DNA of 40,859 nucleotides from Oscillospiraceae bacterium (GTDB lineage Bacteria; Bacillota; Clostridia; Oscillospirales; Oscillospiraceae). The stretch is taken from contig JAIKVS010000049.1 of the NCBI GenBank assembly GCA_024685535.1, positions 1-40,859 on the forward strand. Direction: 5' to 3'. Within the stretch, counting starts at the first letter, position 1. The number at the start of each line of letters is the position of its first letter. Shown in pieces: positions 15,686 through 23,959 of this stretch. The position numbers were made by a program, and so were the translations under genes. The notes under the pieces were generated by a model, which was given only the letters and a program-made list of their open reading frames with translations, was not told the origin of the DNA and did no database searches.

Positions 15686-16927
15686 TCAGTTGATTACTGC
15701 CGAAACTGCATTCATTATGCCGAGCTTTCCGGCTTCATATGTTAGGCCGCCCTGAAGATAGACAGTATACGGCTCTCTTACGGGGCCGTCAGCTGAGAGT
15801 TCAAGAGAAGCGCCCTGTATGAAATTACCCGCTGCCATAATTACTTCACAGTCGTAACCCGGCATGTTCCAAGATTCCGGGGAGACATATGAATCAACTG
15901 CAGATCCGCTTTGGATCCCTTTGCAGAAGGCGACCATCTTCTCCTTTGATCCGAGACTCACGGCCTGTATGATATCAGATCTTTTATCATTCCATGCAGG
16001 TGATGTTTCCATACCCAGCTGTTCCATAATTGCAGCGCAGAATACTGCTGTCTTCATCGCCTGGCACACACAGTGCGGAGCAAAGTAAAGTCCCTGGAAA
16101 AGCAGCCTGTTATTACCAAGCGTTGCACCGCATTCTCCTCCGATACCCGGAGTTGTAAGGCACATTGCAGCCTTCTCTACAAGTTCACTTTTCCCTGCTA
16201 TGTAACCACCCGCAGGAGCTAATCCTCCTCCTGGATTTTTAATAAGGGAACCGGCTATCAAATCAGCCCCTGCTTCGATAGGTTCCTTTTCTTCTGTAAA
16301 TTCGCCATAACAGTTATCCACAAGAATTAATGTCTCCGGATTTACTTCTTTTACGCAGGAACATATCTTGGCAATTTCATCAACAGACAGCGCTTTCCTG
16401 AGTGAATATCCTCTCGAGCGCTGAATAAGCACAGCCTTAACCAAAGGATTAGATGCTTCCTTTTTTATATTGGAAAAATCCGGTCCACCTTTTTCATTTA
16501 ATTCGATCTGTTTATATCCTATGCCATAAAAGCTCAGTGAACCATGGCGTTTATCATCTGCCCCGATTGTCGAGCGAAGCGTATCATAAGGGCTGCCGGT
16601 CACCGAAAGCAGAACGTCACCAGGTGCGAGCATCGCCATAATCGCAGTAGAGATGGCATGAGTCCCATTAACAAACCCTATCCTGACGAGAGCGGATTCA
16701 GCCCTGAAAACATCTGCATATACCCTGTCGAGCGTTTCGCGACCAAGATCATCATATCCATAACCTGTTGTGCCTGAGAAGCAGCTCTCAGAAACCTTCT
16801 CCTTTTGAAAGGCATCAAGAACTTTTTGTGTATTCATAAGGGATATTCTTTCAAGTCCGGAAAAAATATCCCTACACCTTTCTTCGCACTCCTGCGCAAT
16901 ATCATAAACCCTGTCGTTTATAACCAT
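15686..16927 (-). CDS. Methionine gamma-lyase family protein ('aluminum resistance' PLP enzyme, YnbB type)
   Basis: A fold-type I PLP-dependent enzyme of 413 residues. It is recognised from CFSGTTGYGYDDLGRETLD (49-67), the PLP aspartate region LVDNCYGEF (202-210) and the Schiff-base Lys230 in GSLIKNPGGG. The C-terminal GGYIAGK and YDCEVIMAAGNFIQGASLELSADGP regions also fit. The family is annotated both as methionine gamma-lyase and as aluminium resistance protein. The real substrate is uncertain, and a C-S lyase acting on a sulphur amino acid is most likely. Its ATG overlaps the murD stop by one base (TAATG), so the two are coupled, although no pathway link to peptidoglycan synthesis is obvious. 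Confidence 0.88.
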   Translation of the reverse strand: MVINDRVYDIAQECEERCRDIFSGLERISLMNTQKVLDAFQKEKVSESCFSGTTGYGYDDLGRETLDRVYADVFRAESALVRIGFVNGTHAISTAIMAMLAPGDVLLSVTGSPYDTLRSTIGADDKRHGSLSFYGIGYKQIELNEKGGPDFSNIKKEASNPLVKAVLIQRSRGYSLRKALSVDEIAKICSCVKEVNPETLILVDNCYGEFTEEKEPIEAGADLIAGSLIKNPGGGLAPAGGYIAGKSELVEKAAMCLTTPGIGGECGATLGNNRLLFQGLYFAPHCVCQAMKTAVFCAAIMEQLGMETSPAWNDKRSDIIQAVSLGSKEKMVAFCKGIQSGSAVDSYVSPESWNMPGYDCEVIMAAGNFIQGASLELSADGPVREPYTVYLQGGLTYEAGKLGIMNAVSAVIN

Positions 16928-18309
16928 TATTTAAGCTCCATTACAAGTTTCTTAAAATGATTTCCTCTTTCCTCGAAGTTTTTGAATCTGTCGAAGGAAG
17001 CGCAGGCAGGTGAAAGAATCAGCGTGTCGCCTATCGAAGCATATTCGCATGCCCTTTGGAAGTTGCTGTCGAAATCCTTATCGATAAATACGTCCGGTTT
17101 GTTTTCTTCATAATATGGAGACGCCATAATAGCAGCATAAATCTTCTCAGCTGTGTCACCTGTTATGAAAGCTGCCTTGGCATACTGGCATACTCCGTCC
17201 CCCAAGGGTGCAAAGTCAAGCTTTTTATCATAACCGCCAAGTATGATAACAGGTTTTACAGGCAATGCCTTAAGTCCGGCAACAGTCCTTGTTGGACTGG
17301 AAGCGATCGAGTCATTGATGAATGTTATCCCATTATGTATCCTTACAGTCTCCAGTCTGTGCTCAACGCCTCTGAATTCAATTGCAACCTTTCTGATCGT
17401 TTCTTCGGTGACAAGACCGTCAACAGCGCACATAGCCGTCATGAAGTTCGCAATATTATGCAGCCCAGGTATGGTGATATCGTCCTTATTCAATACGGGT
17501 GTTTCCTGCTGTCCGTCTATTCTCACTATAACATTTCCGTCGAACCAGTAGCCTTTTTTAACTTTTTCATTAAGCGAGAACCAGAACACATCAGAATCTG
17601 ACTCTGCGGAAAAAGTTCTGCACAGGTCATCGTCATGGTTCAGCACCAGTCTGCAGTCCGCCCCCTGATTCAGGAAGATATTTTTCTTGGCAGTAATGTA
17701 ATCTTCATAATCAAGATGCTTGTCAAGATGATTCGGTGTTATATTTGTTATAACAGCTACATCGGGTCTGCAGTACATACTGTGAAGCTGGAATGAACTT
17801 AGTTCAAGAACTGCATAATCGTCTCTGTTCATAAATGGTATTTCACAAAGCAAAGGCTTGCCTATGTTGCCGCCCAGATGCACCTTGAAGCCTTCAGCCT
17901 GAAGCAGTTCTGCTATAAGAGTGGACGTAGTAGTCTTGCCGTCGCTTCCCGTTACAGCAATTGTCTTGCATGGGCAGAGAGAGAAGAACACTTCCATCTC
18001 TGACGTTATAATACAGCCTCTGCTCCAAGCCTCCTGCAGATTCTTATCAAATGGCATCAGCCCCGGAGTCCTGAATATGATATCGAAATCAAGGCCGCTG
18101 AGATAATCCTCGCCCAGTTTATATTTAGCACCAAGAGCTATCAGTTCAAGATCGTCTGAATTGAGCTGTTCAGAGCTTCTTTTATCGCATACGGTAACGC
18201 TGCAACCGGAACTTAGCAGCAGTTTTATAAGAGGTCTGTTGCTGATGCCGGCACCTATAACGCATATTCTTTTGTCCTTAATGCTGTCTACATATCCTTT
18301 AAGATCCAT
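16927..18309 (-). CDS. murD: UDP-N-acetylmuramoyl-L-alanine--D-glutamate ligase
   Basis: This cytoplasmic enzyme adds D-glutamate to UDP-MurNAc-L-Ala in peptidoglycan precursor synthesis. It is 460 residues, normal length. The N-terminal Rossmann-like domain begins KRICVIGAGISN. The ATP loop is AVTGSDGKTTT (118-128), and the Mur-ligase motif NITPNHLDKHLDYEDY, with the carbamylated-lysine region TAKKNIF, follows. The C-terminal domain contains ILGGYDKKLDF. It is separated from the main dcw cluster, with its own promoter divergent from rnpB. GGAG lies about 7 bases before the ATG. Confidence 0.97.
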   Translation of the reverse strand: MDLKGYVDSIKDKRICVIGAGISNRPLIKLLLSSGCSVTVCDKRSSEQLNSDDLELIALGAKYKLGEDYLSGLDFDIIFRTPGLMPFDKNLQEAWSRGCIITSEMEVFFSLCPCKTIAVTGSDGKTTTSTLIAELLQAEGFKVHLGGNIGKPLLCEIPFMNRDDYAVLELSSFQLHSMYCRPDVAVITNITPNHLDKHLDYEDYITAKKNIFLNQGADCRLVLNHDDDLCRTFSAESDSDVFWFSLNEKVKKGYWFDGNVIVRIDGQQETPVLNKDDITIPGLHNIANFMTAMCAVDGLVTEETIRKVAIEFRGVEHRLETVRIHNGITFINDSIASSPTRTVAGLKALPVKPVIILGGYDKKLDFAPLGDGVCQYAKAAFITGDTAEKIYAAIMASPYYEENKPDVFIDKDFDSNFQRACEYASIGDTLILSPACASFDRFKNFEERGNHFKKLVMELK

Positions 18310-18347
18310 TATTTCCGCTCCATCTTAACCAGTTTTCAAACATTAGT

Positions 18348-18375
18348 ATTCTACAACAAAAATATTGACTGTCAA
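18348..18375 (-). promoter_or_regulatory. Promoter of murD
   Basis: On the minus strand there is a perfect -35, TTGACA (18370-18375), a 16-base spacer and TAGAAT (18348-18353, five of six consensus). The leader to the murD ATG is about 30 bases. Its -35 box shares base 18370 with the rnpB -35 box. Confidence 0.75.
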
Positions 18376-18393
18376 CTGATTCATTGTTAAAAT
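18365..18393 (+). promoter_or_regulatory. Promoter of rnpB
   Basis: On the plus strand there is TTGACT (18365-18370), a 17-base spacer and TAAAAT (18388-18393), with TG one base before the -10 (extended -10). Transcription would start near 18400, which matches the first P1 base of the RNase P RNA. Confidence 0.8.
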
Positions 18394-18398
18394 CGCTA

Positions 18399-18737
18399 TG
18401 GCAATCCGAACGGTCGCGGGTATCGGGCGAAAGCTGATACGTGAGGAAAGTCCGGGCTCCGCAGGGCAAGGATAACGGGTAACGCCCGCCAGGGGAAACC
18501 CTCGGACAAGTGCAACAGAGATATACCGCCGATTTACAGTCGGTAAGGGTGGAAAAGTGAGGTAAGAGCTCACTCATTGCGTGGAGACACGTTAATGCTG
18601 TAAACTCTATCCGGAGCAACACCGCGGAGGGACATATGGCCGGCCCGGCCGTCCCGGGGAGGTGGCTTGAATCTGCAGGCAACTGCCGATCTAGACAGAT
18701 GACCGTTTTAAACAGAACCCGGCTTACAGGATTACCA
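18399..18737 (+). ncRNA. rnpB: RNase P RNA (M1-type catalytic RNA)
   Basis: This is the catalytic RNA that trims the 5' leader of precursor tRNAs, about 339 nt. The conserved 5' core is GAGGAAAGTCCGGGCTCC (18452-18469) and the matching 3' core is ACAGAACCCGGCTTA (18711-18725). These pair in the P4 region. P1 is formed by TGGCAATCC (18399-18407) and GGATTACCA (18729-18737) with one mismatch. The segments GGAGGTGGCTTGA and CTAGACAGATGACC resemble the P15-P17 region of E. coli M1 RNA, which suggests class A rather than Bacillus class B. It is the only plus-strand gene here. Ends are estimated from P1 and may be off by a few bases. Confidence 0.96.
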
Positions 18738-18772
18738 AAAACAGGGAGCACAAAAAGTGCTCCCTGTTTTCT
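18737..18772. terminator. Bidirectional terminator between rnpB and yebC
   Basis: A 14-bp stem, AAAACAGGGAGCAC (18738-18751) with GTGCTCCCTGTTTT (18757-18770), has a five-base loop. A T-run follows on the plus strand for rnpB, and four to five T follow on the minus strand for yebC. The two genes converge on it. Confidence 0.88.
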
Positions 18773-18785
18773 GTTTATTTTTTTA

Positions 18786-19526
18786 TTATTCAGCGTCTTC
18801 CCAGTTATGCCATACGTTCTGGACGTCTTCGTTATCCTCGAACATATCAAGCATCTTCTGCATATTCTTTATATCGTCCTCATTCGTAAGCTTTATATAG
18901 CCGTTCTGAGGAATCATCTCAACCTGAGCAGAAAGAAGCTTATATCCGGCAGCAGTGAGCGCATCAGCAACCGCGGCGACATCGTCCTCTGCTGTATATA
19001 CATTCATCACTTCACCATCGGCTTCAAAATCCGCAGCACCTGCCTCAAGCGCATCTTCGAAAACTTTTTCCTCATCTAGCTCTTCGTCCTCATTATCGAT
19101 GACGATAACACCCTTCTTATCGAAGGACCATGACACACAGTTTGCCGCGCCCATGTTTCCGCCGTACTTATCAAAATAGTGGCGCATCTCACCGGCAGTC
19201 CTGTTTCTGTTATCTGTCATAGTCTCAATGATGACAGCGACGCCGCAGGGGCCGTAGCCTTCATAGACGATCTTTTCATAGTTCTCATTATTTGCACTTC
19301 CGAGAGCTTTCTCTATCGTACGCTTGATATTATCATTCGGCATATTGGCAGCCTTTGCCTTTGCGATTACAGCTGCGAGCTTTGAATTGCTCTTAGGGTC
19401 ACCGCTTCCGCCCTCTTTGACCGCTACGACCATCTCACGGGCAATCTTGGTAAAGGCCTGCGCTCTCTTTGCATCGGCTGCACCTTTTGTCTTTTGGATA
19501 TTGTGCCATTTAGAATGTCCTGACAT
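18786..19526 (-). CDS. yebC: YebC/PmpR family protein (TACO1-like)
   Basis: 246 residues with the family N-terminus MSGHSKWHNIQKTKGAADAKR, then SKLAAVIAKAKAANMPNDNIKR and the acidic middle and C-terminal domains. The family was first described as a DNA-binding transcription regulator (PmpR). Work on relatives including mitochondrial TACO1 and bacterial YebC links it to relief of ribosome stalling at difficult sequences such as proline runs. Its lone position after rsgA and its divergence from any obvious target gene do not settle the role here. A clear GAGAGGA site precedes the ATG. Confidence 0.95.
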   Translation of the reverse strand: MSGHSKWHNIQKTKGAADAKRAQAFTKIAREMVVAVKEGGSGDPKSNSKLAAVIAKAKAANMPNDNIKRTIEKALGSANNENYEKIVYEGYGPCGVAVIIETMTDNRNRTAGEMRHYFDKYGGNMGAANCVSWSFDKKGVIVIDNEDEELDEEKVFEDALEAGAADFEADGEVMNVYTAEDDVAAVADALTAAGYKLLSAQVEMIPQNGYIKLTNEDDIKNMQKMLDMFEDNEDVQNVWHNWEDAE

Positions 19527-19557
19527 TAAAAACCATTCCTCTCAGTTTTGATGATGT

Positions 19558-19563
19558 ATTATA
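19558..19563 (-). promoter_or_regulatory. Possible -10 element for yebC
   Basis: A perfect TATAAT lies on the minus strand in the 64-base gap between rsgA and yebC, about 30 bases before the yebC ATG. No good -35 stands at 16-18 bases (TTGACT is present but 25 bases away), so activity is uncertain. Confidence 0.35.
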
Positions 19564-19590
19564 GTACCACAGGGGTTAAAAGATAGCAAG

Positions 19591-20463
19591 TCAATAAGAT
19601 TTCACATTGCTTTTAAGCATATCATATAGTCTGCAGTATGATTCGTGCCTTGTAGACTGTATTTTACCATTATCCCGCGCTTCTAAGACAGCACATCCCG
19701 GTTCGTTAATATGAACACAGTCATTAAATCTGCATCCGCCGATATAATCGTGAAAATCTATGAAACATGCAGCAAGTTCATCAGGTACTATGCTGCTTAT
19801 CTGGCTTACATCGAAAGAAGAAAAACCGGGTGTGTCAATAATAATGGTATCGTTTCCGAGATCATACGACTGAACTGCTCTTGTTGTATGTTTTCCTCTG
19901 TTAAGTTTATAGCTTATGTCTGCCGTTTCAGCTTCAGCATCGGGGAAAAGGCAGTTTATTAGACTTGACTTGCCTATACCTGAATTCCCCGTAAAAACAC
20001 ATGTTTTTCCATGCAGGATCTCTCTTAAAGCCGGTATTCCTTCGAAACTAACAGCCGAAGTCTTAATAACATCGAATCCTACATCCTTATATATGCAGAT
20101 CAGTCTGTCATCATGCGGGATATCCTCCTTATTGATGCACAGAACAAAACCGCAGTTATTAAAGGATGCGATCACAGATACTCTGTCTATGAGGAAAGGA
20201 TCTGTCACAGGAAGCGAGTCGGATGCGATGAAAACAAAAATATCAACATTTGAAACAGCCGGCCTGATAAAACAGTTTTTCCTCGGCAGTATCTTATCGA
20301 TTATCCCGCTGCCGTCATTCAAAACTGAATACTCTACCCGGTCTCCGACAACCGGGGAAAGGCTGTCCGCTTTGAATTTTCCCCTAGCTCTGCACCTGAC
20401 TATATCTGCATTGCCTTTTACATAAAAGAAACCGGCAAGTGATTTAACGACATGTCCGATCAT
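19591..20463 (-). CDS. rsgA: Small ribosomal subunit biogenesis GTPase RsgA
   Basis: This is a circularly permuted GTPase that checks late 30S subunit maturation. It is 290 residues. The N-terminal OB fold is followed by the permuted G domain, with NKED (G4) placed before the P-loop GNSGIGKSS and DTPGFSSFD (G3). The C-terminal zinc region is CRFNDCVHINEPGC. Its ATG overlaps the prkC stop (ATGA). In Bacillus, RsgA is a reported PrkC substrate and the same order prpC-prkC-rsgA is kept, so the kinase may tune ribosome assembly here too (inference). Confidence 0.97.
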   Translation of the reverse strand: MIGHVVKSLAGFFYVKGNADIVRCRARGKFKADSLSPVVGDRVEYSVLNDGSGIIDKILPRKNCFIRPAVSNVDIFVFIASDSLPVTDPFLIDRVSVIASFNNCGFVLCINKEDIPHDDRLICIYKDVGFDVIKTSAVSFEGIPALREILHGKTCVFTGNSGIGKSSLINCLFPDAEAETADISYKLNRGKHTTRAVQSYDLGNDTIIIDTPGFSSFDVSQISSIVPDELAACFIDFHDYIGGCRFNDCVHINEPGCAVLEARDNGKIQSTRHESYCRLYDMLKSNVKSY

Positions 20464-22151
20464 CCGGTTTCCCCGTCAGGTCCGGCAGAAACGGTGATAA
20501 CGATCTTTGTATGCTCCTCCGCCTCCGTAAAAGCCTCGATACTCTGTCCTATCACAATCCCTTTATCTGAGCTGCTTTCTTTTAAAACAGAACCCCCATA
20601 TGTGAGATTTGAGGAATTGATCTTTACGATTGCCGCTTCCTCCGTAAGGCCCAAAAGCTGCGGTACAGGTACATAAGACAGCTCGTTTCCGCTGCTTACA
20701 GTAAGGTACACTGTTGAACCGACAGATATTTTTTCTCCGGCAGCCGGACTCGTCCCCACAGAATAATCTTTATCTATAGAATCGGAGACCCGGTTTTCAA
20801 TCTCAACATTGAAGCCCAGCTTAACAAGTGCATCAGCTGCATCTCTGTAAAACATACCTGATACATCTGGTATCTCTTCAAAAACAGCACCGGAATATAC
20901 TGTGAGCCTTATGTCCGTGCCCGCAGGTTGTGAAGATACTGTTCTCCCGGCTGCCGGATTCTGAGAGATGACCTTTCCAGCTTCTGCAGCAGATGAAGGA
21001 ACATAACTCACATAGAAATTGAACACTCCTGAATAATCGGAATTATTGGATATGTCAGCTATATTGCTTCCGACAAATGTTGGAATAACTATCTTTTCAG
21101 ATTCCGGGAAAATATCTTTCAGCCAGAAGCTCCAAAGTGTTGCAAACAGGAAAAGCGCAACAGCGAGGATCATGAAGGAGCCCGAGAAAAACGATACTCT
21201 GGATGCTCTCTGCCTCCGGAGAAGAAACTTTTTCCTGGACATCTCACTGATTGACCTTACAGGAACGACCTGCTGATCTGCCGGAGTATCCTCTGACTTT
21301 TCGCTTTCAAGCTGAGCTTCGGTAAATGCTTCAAGCGCATCAAGAAGCTCATTCGCGCTCTGATACCTCTCATCCACATCAGGATTCATCGCCTTGAAAA
21401 TGATATTTTCAAATTCAGGCGGAAAATCACTTGTTATTTCGTGCGGAGGCACAGGCTTTGCCTCCAGATGCTTTAGTGCAATCTCAGTAAGTGAATCTCC
21501 TGTATACGGAAGCTGCCCTGTGAGCATCTCATACATCACAACGCCGAGAGAATAGATATCGCATCTTGCATTGGGAATCTCACCGCGGGCCTGCTCGGGA
21601 GCAATATAATGAATTGAGCCTATCGCCTGCCCGCTCATTTCAGTAGCCTCATTCTCAAGAGCGGCAATTCCAAAATCAGCCACCTTTATGGTGCCGTCCC
21701 TAAGAAGCATTATGTTCTGAGGCTTTATATCCCTGTGTATTATACCCTTTGAGTGTGCATGGCTCAAAGCCTTTGCTATCTGCTTTGCAAAGTGAAGAGT
21801 TTCCCTCCAGCCGACAGCCCCTTTTCTCTCCAGGTACTGCTTCATGGTAATACCATCCAGCAGTTCCATAACTATATATTCCGTCTTATCGCTGTGGCTC
21901 ACATCATAAACGGAAACTATATTAGGATGCGAAAGCATTGCGACAGCCTGTGATTCCGACGAGAACCTTCTTTTGAAATCCTCATCCGCAGCAAACTCAT
22001 CGCGCATGATCTTTACGGCTACAAGACGGTTAAGCCTGTTGCACATTGCTTTGTAAACAACAGCCATACCGCCTTCGCCTATCTTCTCGATGATCTGATA
22101 CCTGTCATCGAGAAGCGTTCCTATATATTTATCTGCAACGGTATCACTCAT
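20460..22151 (-). CDS. prkC: PASTA-domain serine/threonine protein kinase (PrkC/Stk1)
   Basis: This membrane kinase senses muropeptides or lipid II and phosphorylates division, wall and translation proteins. It is 563 residues. The cytoplasmic kinase domain covers about 14-275, with GEGGMAVVY (26-34), the ATP lysine in AVKIMR, HRDIKPQN (139-146), DFG (159-161) and APEQ. A juxtamembrane basic stretch (306-319) precedes one membrane helix (about 321-344). Three extracellular PASTA repeats follow, starting near IVIPTFVG, FEEIPDVSG and YVPVPQLLG. Length and repeat number are normal. The cognate phosphatase gene lies just upstream and rsgA is translationally coupled downstream. Confidence 0.97.
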   Translation of the reverse strand: MSDTVADKYIGTLLDDRYQIIEKIGEGGMAVVYKAMCNRLNRLVAVKIMRDEFAADEDFKRRFSSESQAVAMLSHPNIVSVYDVSHSDKTEYIVMELLDGITMKQYLERKGAVGWRETLHFAKQIAKALSHAHSKGIIHRDIKPQNIMLLRDGTIKVADFGIAALENEATEMSGQAIGSIHYIAPEQARGEIPNARCDIYSLGVVMYEMLTGQLPYTGDSLTEIALKHLEAKPVPPHEITSDFPPEFENIIFKAMNPDVDERYQSANELLDALEAFTEAQLESEKSEDTPADQQVVPVRSISEMSRKKFLLRRQRASRVSFFSGSFMILAVALFLFATLWSFWLKDIFPESEKIVIPTFVGSNIADISNNSDYSGVFNFYVSYVPSSAAEAGKVISQNPAAGRTVSSQPAGTDIRLTVYSGAVFEEIPDVSGMFYRDAADALVKLGFNVEIENRVSDSIDKDYSVGTSPAAGEKISVGSTVYLTVSSGNELSYVPVPQLLGLTEEAAIVKINSSNLTYGGSVLKESSSDKGIVIGQSIEAFTEAEEHTKIVITVSAGPDGETG

Positions 22152-22165
22152 ATATCTGTTAATTC

Positions 22166-22912
22166 CTATCTCGTAACTGCTACGACTGTTACATTGTCTG
22201 AAGCTCCGCGGTTGAGGGCCTTATCCATCAGTGCTCTGCAAAGCAGTTCCGGTTCACCGTATTCTACAGCATAATCAAGCATTTCAAGATCCGATACTAT
22301 GTTGGAAAGGCCATCAGAGCAGAGCAGCAGCACATCGGAATTCTGCAGATTGAACTCAAAATAGTCTGCATTTACTTCCGCTTCAGAGCCTACAGCCCTT
22401 GTTATAACATTCTTCTGCGGATGGGTCCTGGCCTGTTCTTTGGTTATTGCTCCGAATTCCACCAGATCCTCAACGAGTGAATGGTCTTTAGTTATCTGAT
22501 AGATATCCTTATGTCTCACTGATATCAGATAGGCTCTGCTGTCGCCAACATTGATTATATGTCCGCTTCCGTTCTCGGAAATGATACCACCGACTATAGT
22601 AGTGCCCATCCCCTTGCAGCTGTCATCAAACTGCGAATAGTCAAATGCGACTCTGTTTGCTTCGCTGCAAGCGTCGATAAGGATCTGCCTGTATGGATAA
22701 GAGACTTTTTTTCTGGACATCAGTTTGTCGAAAATATATGAAACAAATGTTTTGTTTGCAAGTCTGCTTGCAAGTCCGCCAGCTTTGGCACCGCCCATAC
22801 CGTCACAGAGCGCAACGATAAAACAGGATTTCTTTTCACATTTTTCAATGATGAAACAATCCTGATTATCTTCACGAATTCTGCCCTTGTCTGTTATGCC
22901 AAAGCACTTCAT
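22166..22912 (-). CDS. prpC: PP2C-family protein phosphatase (PrpC/Stp1)
   Basis: This Mn/Mg-dependent Ser/Thr phosphatase reverses PrkC phosphorylation. It is 248 residues. Metal-ligand motifs are complete: REDNQD near residue 13, LCDGMGGAKAG (about 36-46), the LLLCSDGLSNIV region and the final GASDNVTVVAV. AGGAG precedes the ATG at good spacing. It ends 14 bases before prkC, so kinase and phosphatase are made together. Confidence 0.97.
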   Translation of the reverse strand: MKCFGITDKGRIREDNQDCFIIEKCEKKSCFIVALCDGMGGAKAGGLASRLANKTFVSYIFDKLMSRKKVSYPYRQILIDACSEANRVAFDYSQFDDSCKGMGTTIVGGIISENGSGHIINVGDSRAYLISVRHKDIYQITKDHSLVEDLVEFGAITKEQARTHPQKNVITRAVGSEAEVNADYFEFNLQNSDVLLLCSDGLSNIVSDLEMLDYAVEYGEPELLCRALMDKALNRGASDNVTVVAVTR

Positions 22913-22924
22913 TATCTTAGCTCC

Positions 22925-23959
22925 TTAATGCTCCGCAGTAATATACCTTCGCCTGAGCTGACCACAGGATGCATCAACGTCATTGCCGAGTTTTCTTCTT
23001 ACGGTAACGTTCACTCCCCGGCTTTCAAGGATCTCCTTGAAGCGCTTAACCGTAGCCGGATCTGAAGGATGCAGATCTCTTTCACTAACATAGTTGAGCG
23101 GGATAAGGTTTATATGCGCATATGTCTTTTTTGCCTTTTCGGCAAGCATATAAGCCTGTTCATCGGAATCGTTGACGTTCCTGATCATAGCATATTCAAA
23201 ACTTATACGCCTTCCGGTCGCCTCATAATATTTGATACATCCGTCCATAATGGCTTCGATTCCCCGGCTTCTGTTCGCTGGCATTAACCTGGATCGGGTC
23301 TCATCATCCGGAGCATGAAGCGACAGCGAGAGCGTAACGGGATATCCGAGTGAAGACAGATCACCGAAGCGTTCTATAATGCCGCAGGTGGAGATCGTAA
23401 TATGCCTCATTCCTATATTGATCCCTCTCGGGTCATTTACAAGACGGAGAAACCTGACAACATTGTCAAAATTATCAAGCGGCTCGCCTATCCCCATCAT
23501 TACGATATTCGATATTTTCAGCCCGGACTCTTTCTGGGAGAAAACAACTTCGTCGAGTATCTCAGAAGCATTGAGGTTGCGAACGAGTCCGCCTATAGTC
23601 GAAGCGCAGAACGCACAGCCCTGTCTGCAGCCTACCTGAGAAGAAACACATACAGTGTTGCCGTATCTGTATCGCATGATAACGGTCTCAACAGCATTAC
23701 CGTCATATAGTTTCCAAAGATACTTTACCGTTCCGTCTATTGAAGTCTTTTTTTCAAGTACTTCAGGCTCGTAAAGACGGTATTTGTCATTCAGAATAGC
23801 AATAAGATCTTTAGACAGATTTGTCATCTGATCGAAGGATCTTATTCCTTTAGCAAGCCAGTCTGTGATCTGATCTGCTCTGAAATCAGGCTGACCGAAC
23901 TGCTTTATCTCAGCCTTAAGCTCATCGGGAAACATTGATAGAATATCTTTTTTCATCAT
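22925..23959 (-). CDS. rlmN: 23S rRNA (adenine(2503)-C(2))-methyltransferase RlmN
   Basis: This radical-SAM enzyme methylates A2503 of 23S rRNA and A37 of some tRNAs. It is 344 residues. The cluster motif is Cys111, Cys115 and Cys118 (CRQGCAFC), SAM-binding GEPLDN follows, and the C-terminal catalytic cysteine is in DASCGQL (Cys332). It starts ATGATG. The first ATG overlaps the rsmB stop and the second gives TGATG, so the true start may be either. RlmN rather than Cfr is favoured by the operon context. Confidence 0.96.
   Translation of the reverse strand: MMKKDILSMFPDELKAEIKQFGQPDFRADQITDWLAKGIRSFDQMTNLSKDLIAILNDKYRLYEPEVLEKKTSIDGTVKYLWKLYDGNAVETVIMRYRYGNTVCVSSQVGCRQGCAFCASTIGGLVRNLNASEILDEVVFSQKESGLKISNIVMMGIGEPLDNFDNVVRFLRLVNDPRGINIGMRHITISTCGIIERFGDLSSLGYPVTLSLSLHAPDDETRSRLMPANRSRGIEAIMDGCIKYYEATGRRISFEYAMIRNVNDSDEQAYMLAEKAKKTYAHINLIPLNYVSERDLHPSDPATVKRFKEILESRGVNVTVRRKLGNDVDASCGQLRRRYITAEH

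Noticed and set aside
18299-18850. 183-codon minus-strand frame across rnpB
   Set aside because: It runs antisense through the RNase P RNA and both promoters. The RNA identity explains the region.
19564-19600. TTGACT as the -35 box for yebC
   Set aside because: It stands 25 bases from the TATAAT, outside the working range of 16-18.
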